A stretch of DNA of 64,000 nt. It comes from Nakamurella aerolata. GTDB taxonomy: Bacteria > Actinomycetota > Actinomycetes > Mycobacteriales > Nakamurellaceae. Within the stretch, counting starts at the first letter, position 1, and the number at the start of each line of letters is the position of its first letter. A program made the position numbers and the translations under genes. The stretch spans positions 1 to 64,000 of the forward strand of contig NZ_JABEND010000012.1 in assembly GCF_013002705.1 (NCBI RefSeq). The letters run 5' to 3'. Of the stretch, positions 62,901 to 64,000 are shown piece after piece. Below the pieces are notes generated by a model. It saw only the letters and a list, made by a program, of their open reading frames with translations, made no database searches and was not told where the DNA came from.

Positions 62901-64000
62901 ACGTGCACATCGGCCGAGCGCGCGGCACGATCGGTGATCAGCTCGACCAACTCGTCCGGGTACGGATGCTCGGCCACGCTGGGAACGTCGACCGCGGTGA
63001 CCGATGACCCCGCAGACCGCAACTGTTCCAACAGCTCTCGCACACGCGCGCCTTGCCCGATCAGCACCACCCGCTCCGGAGTTGCCAGCTCGGTCTGCGG
63101 CGGCAGCTGCTGCCAGCCGGCCACCGCGAACCAGTCCGACGGCGACGGGAACGGCCCCTCGATGCCGGCCTGCTGCGGTGCGGTGGCCGGCTCCGGTGTC
63201 GGCGCCGGCACGTGTTGCCGTTCCGGTTCGCTGACCACGGGGCTGGCCGGCGTACTCGCTCCGGATACCGAGGTCGGCGCGGCGACCGACGGTGAGCCTG
63301 CGGTTGCTGTCGGCTGCTGCGTCGCCGGAACGCCGGGCACCGAATCGGCTGCGCCGCTCGGGTTGTGGAGCGTCCCCGACATCGAGTCGGACGGCACTTC
63401 GACCGGCATGTCCGCCGTGGCCATATCCTTCGACGGTGCCGGTGCCGGATCCGGATGCACCCAGTGCACGGTGCGTTCGTAGGGGTAGGTCGGCAGCGCG
63501 ACCGTGCGATAGCCGGCGACATCGCCGGGCACGGTGACATCCCAGCCGTCGCACCACAGCGCTGCGGCCGCTGTGGTGATCTCGGCGACGTCGCTACTGC
63601 CGTCCCCGGGGCTGGGCAGCGACGGCAACGGCACCGGGCCCGACCGCGTCTGCATGCGGGCCAGCCCAGCGAGCTGACGGCCGGGGCCGATCTCGAGGAA
63701 CCGCACCTCGCCGGTAGCGACAACGGTGGCCACTGCATCGGAATACCGCACCGGTCGACGCACCTGCTCGGCCCAGTACCGCGGATCGGTCGCCTGCTGC
63801 TCGGTCAGCAGCGCTCCGGTCACCGTCGAGATGATCGGGATCCGCGGAGCAAGCAGCTGAATCTGTTGCAGCGCTTGGGCGAACGGCTCGACGACCGGCT
63901 CCATTGCCTGGGTATGGAACGCGTGCGAGGTACGCAGCAGCTTGCCGTGCGCACGCTTGCCCAGTTGATCCAGCCATGCTTCGAGTTGAGCTTTCGGGCC
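59927..64000 (-). CDS. Type I polyketide synthase, C-terminal part (AT-KR-DH-ACP), partial
   Basis: Open to the right edge; at least 1357 residues are in the window. The visible part starts inside the acyltransferase (SHAFHTQAMEP, a malonyl-type HAFH motif; FLEIGPGRQLAG). Then a ketoreductase from about 523 (YLITGGTGGIGLSLAL; VLCSSITAVSGDVGQIDYCAGN) and a dehydratase from about 770 with catalytic His (AEHQVGSDPVIPG) and Asp (HPALLDVATAFG), and a carrier (FFDLGGNSLVAVQL) near 1255. Between DH and carrier are the IAPQQGMQVFEW segment and a long Pro/Ala/Thr linker. The KR precedes the DH, opposite to the usual order. Ketosynthase is outside the window. The chain would pass to the C-T protein. 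Confidence 0.9.
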   Translation of the reverse strand, partial: GPKAQLEAWLDQLGKRAHGKLLRTSHAFHTQAMEPVVEPFAQALQQIQLLAPRIPIISTVTGALLTEQQATDPRYWAEQVRRPVRYSDAVATVVATGEVRFLEIGPGRQLAGLARMQTRSGPVPLPSLPSPGDGSSDVAEITTAAAALWCDGWDVTVPGDVAGYRTVALPTYPYERTVHWVHPDPAPAPSKDMATADMPVEVPSDSMSGTLHNPSGAADSVPGVPATQQPTATAGSPSVAAPTSVSGASTPASPVVSEPERQHVPAPTPEPATAPQQAGIEGPFPSPSDWFAVAGWQQLPPQTELATPERVVLIGQGARVRELLEQLRSAGSSVTAVDVPSVAEHPYPDELVELITDRAARSADVHVVHAATLDDVPAGDDPAAVMAAQRRGFFDVLTLLQLITAAGEPPTFRLDLLAPAALPAPGTQAGHIEHATLAAFAKIVDLEIGSIHTRYIDVDPDSSAASIAAELAAPDAVSAASGRHARPTAPAEVAIRGGRRWTKRFSQVAASRGQDTRLRRGGRYLITGGTGGIGLSLALDLGCRLGASVALLARSPLPPRSTWATETDTKLRRLIAVVEAVEAAGGTVTVRQADVTDPDSVAAALRDVHRGWGGIDGIVHAAGVPGGGMIEVKDFEAAEDVLKPKLAGTVALKNAVRRTFAADSPTRAPFVVLCSSITAVSGDVGQIDYCAGNLFLDAQAQADDWPGPVVSVNWGGWSGVGMAVETATGGPGRRTTRVDHPVLRTASVKPHGAGSIGVVSGQVSVDTCWMLAEHQVGSDPVIPGTGLLELLRAGFAETVAGPPGAVVQLADVAFVEPFRVPQDRTATVQVELDNTGAAADLRVYSEIDGERTLHAQGRASWLTAEHPEPMDIDTLIGSSEELPSTDDGIGRPGGRTSVVTFGPRWASLQRRWQHGDTEVAELRAPAACEKDNWVLHPALLDVATAFGQRGTGSYLPLGYGEVTVWGPIGPDGFSVLTYHGEPDEVVTTDVTVVGPDGTVAVSIKDFTLRRIDPAAVGAEVVAVPDPETGPGSGADASPDGGPAVAGSGARAKGKAADRLFSEALSMLDVDRSPGRIAPQQGMQVFEWLLSREWGPQVVINPWSVREMMIRVHGSVPDDGIPGTPPTVPADPAVGTPAVQAPPAADSHNPVGAAQQAEAVAPVAATAAVGPQSPANGGEQPPEAGVAATTTTAAAPNADPSAPSETVAGSESAAAPATATDSETATDSDDLVASVATIWAEVLGIDEVAANDNFFDLGGNSLVAVQLIGQIRKRLGVRLPMRALFDTPSVADMAELVRAGQAGAQPTPDAQPTPGAQPGNHGDAGSAANSAETVAPQPNTAIPRLDRANLAATESSRR

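Overview
The window is very GC-rich DNA from an actinomycete. Start codons are often GTG, genes are packed into runs with 4-base start/stop overlaps, and a clear BldD orthologue with a cyclic-di-GMP signature is present. The dapC-ferredoxin and dapD/dapE neighbourhoods are of the mycobacterial/actinobacterial type. I cannot name the species; gene content would fit a Nakamurella-like or other Frankineae/Pseudonocardiales genome.

Region 1-6.88 kb is mobile or accessory DNA. It holds the right end of an ISL3-like insertion sequence that has beheaded an esterase gene, an ArsR-SRPBCC-SRPBCC operon, a PadR-APC permease operon, and a Tn3-family transposase with its right terminal inverted repeat. 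The repeat ends inside a gene for an exported protein. The whole left flank may therefore be cargo of one Tn3-type element whose other end lies outside the window.

Region 7.6-17.7 kb is the complete pyrimidine operon on the minus strand (pyrR-pyrB-pyrC-carA-carB-pyrD-pyrF). A PyrR RNA-binding hairpin covers the pyrR ribosome binding site. bldD lies divergently upstream, followed by nusB, efp, four accessory genes (an L7/L12-like membrane protein, a nitroreductase, a DUF3626 protein and a double VOC protein) and the shikimate genes aroQ-aroB-aroK-aroC. pepQ, often found beside efp, is absent.

Region 27.6-42.8 kb holds a LOG-family protein, the succinylase branch of lysine/diaminopimelate synthesis (dapE, dapD, dapC) with a lysozyme-like exported protein, a CHAD protein, a ferredoxin and a small membrane protein. 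A complete oligopeptide ABC transporter follows (binding lipoprotein, two permeases, fused double ATPase), interrupted by a PH-domain membrane protein on the other strand.

Region 43.0-64.0 kb is part of a hybrid PKS-NRPS biosynthetic gene cluster, all on the minus strand and running off the right edge. It contains, in transcription order, a PKS module (AT-KR-DH-ACP visible), a C-T protein without an adenylation domain, a C-A-T-TE protein fused to a 12-helix MFS exporter, and an A-T-TE protein. Then come an argininosuccinate-lyase-like enzyme, a threonine-kinase-like GHMP kinase, a cysteine-synthase/ATP-grasp fusion and a SyrP-like TauD oxygenase. By eye the first adenylation domain has a serine code. 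The second has an acidic pocket that would suit a diamino acid, and the kinase/PLP/lyase trio is the kind of cassette proposed to make 2,3-diaminobutyrate from threonine. Both thioesterase domains carry cysteine instead of serine as nucleophile. This cluster is the most interesting part of the window.
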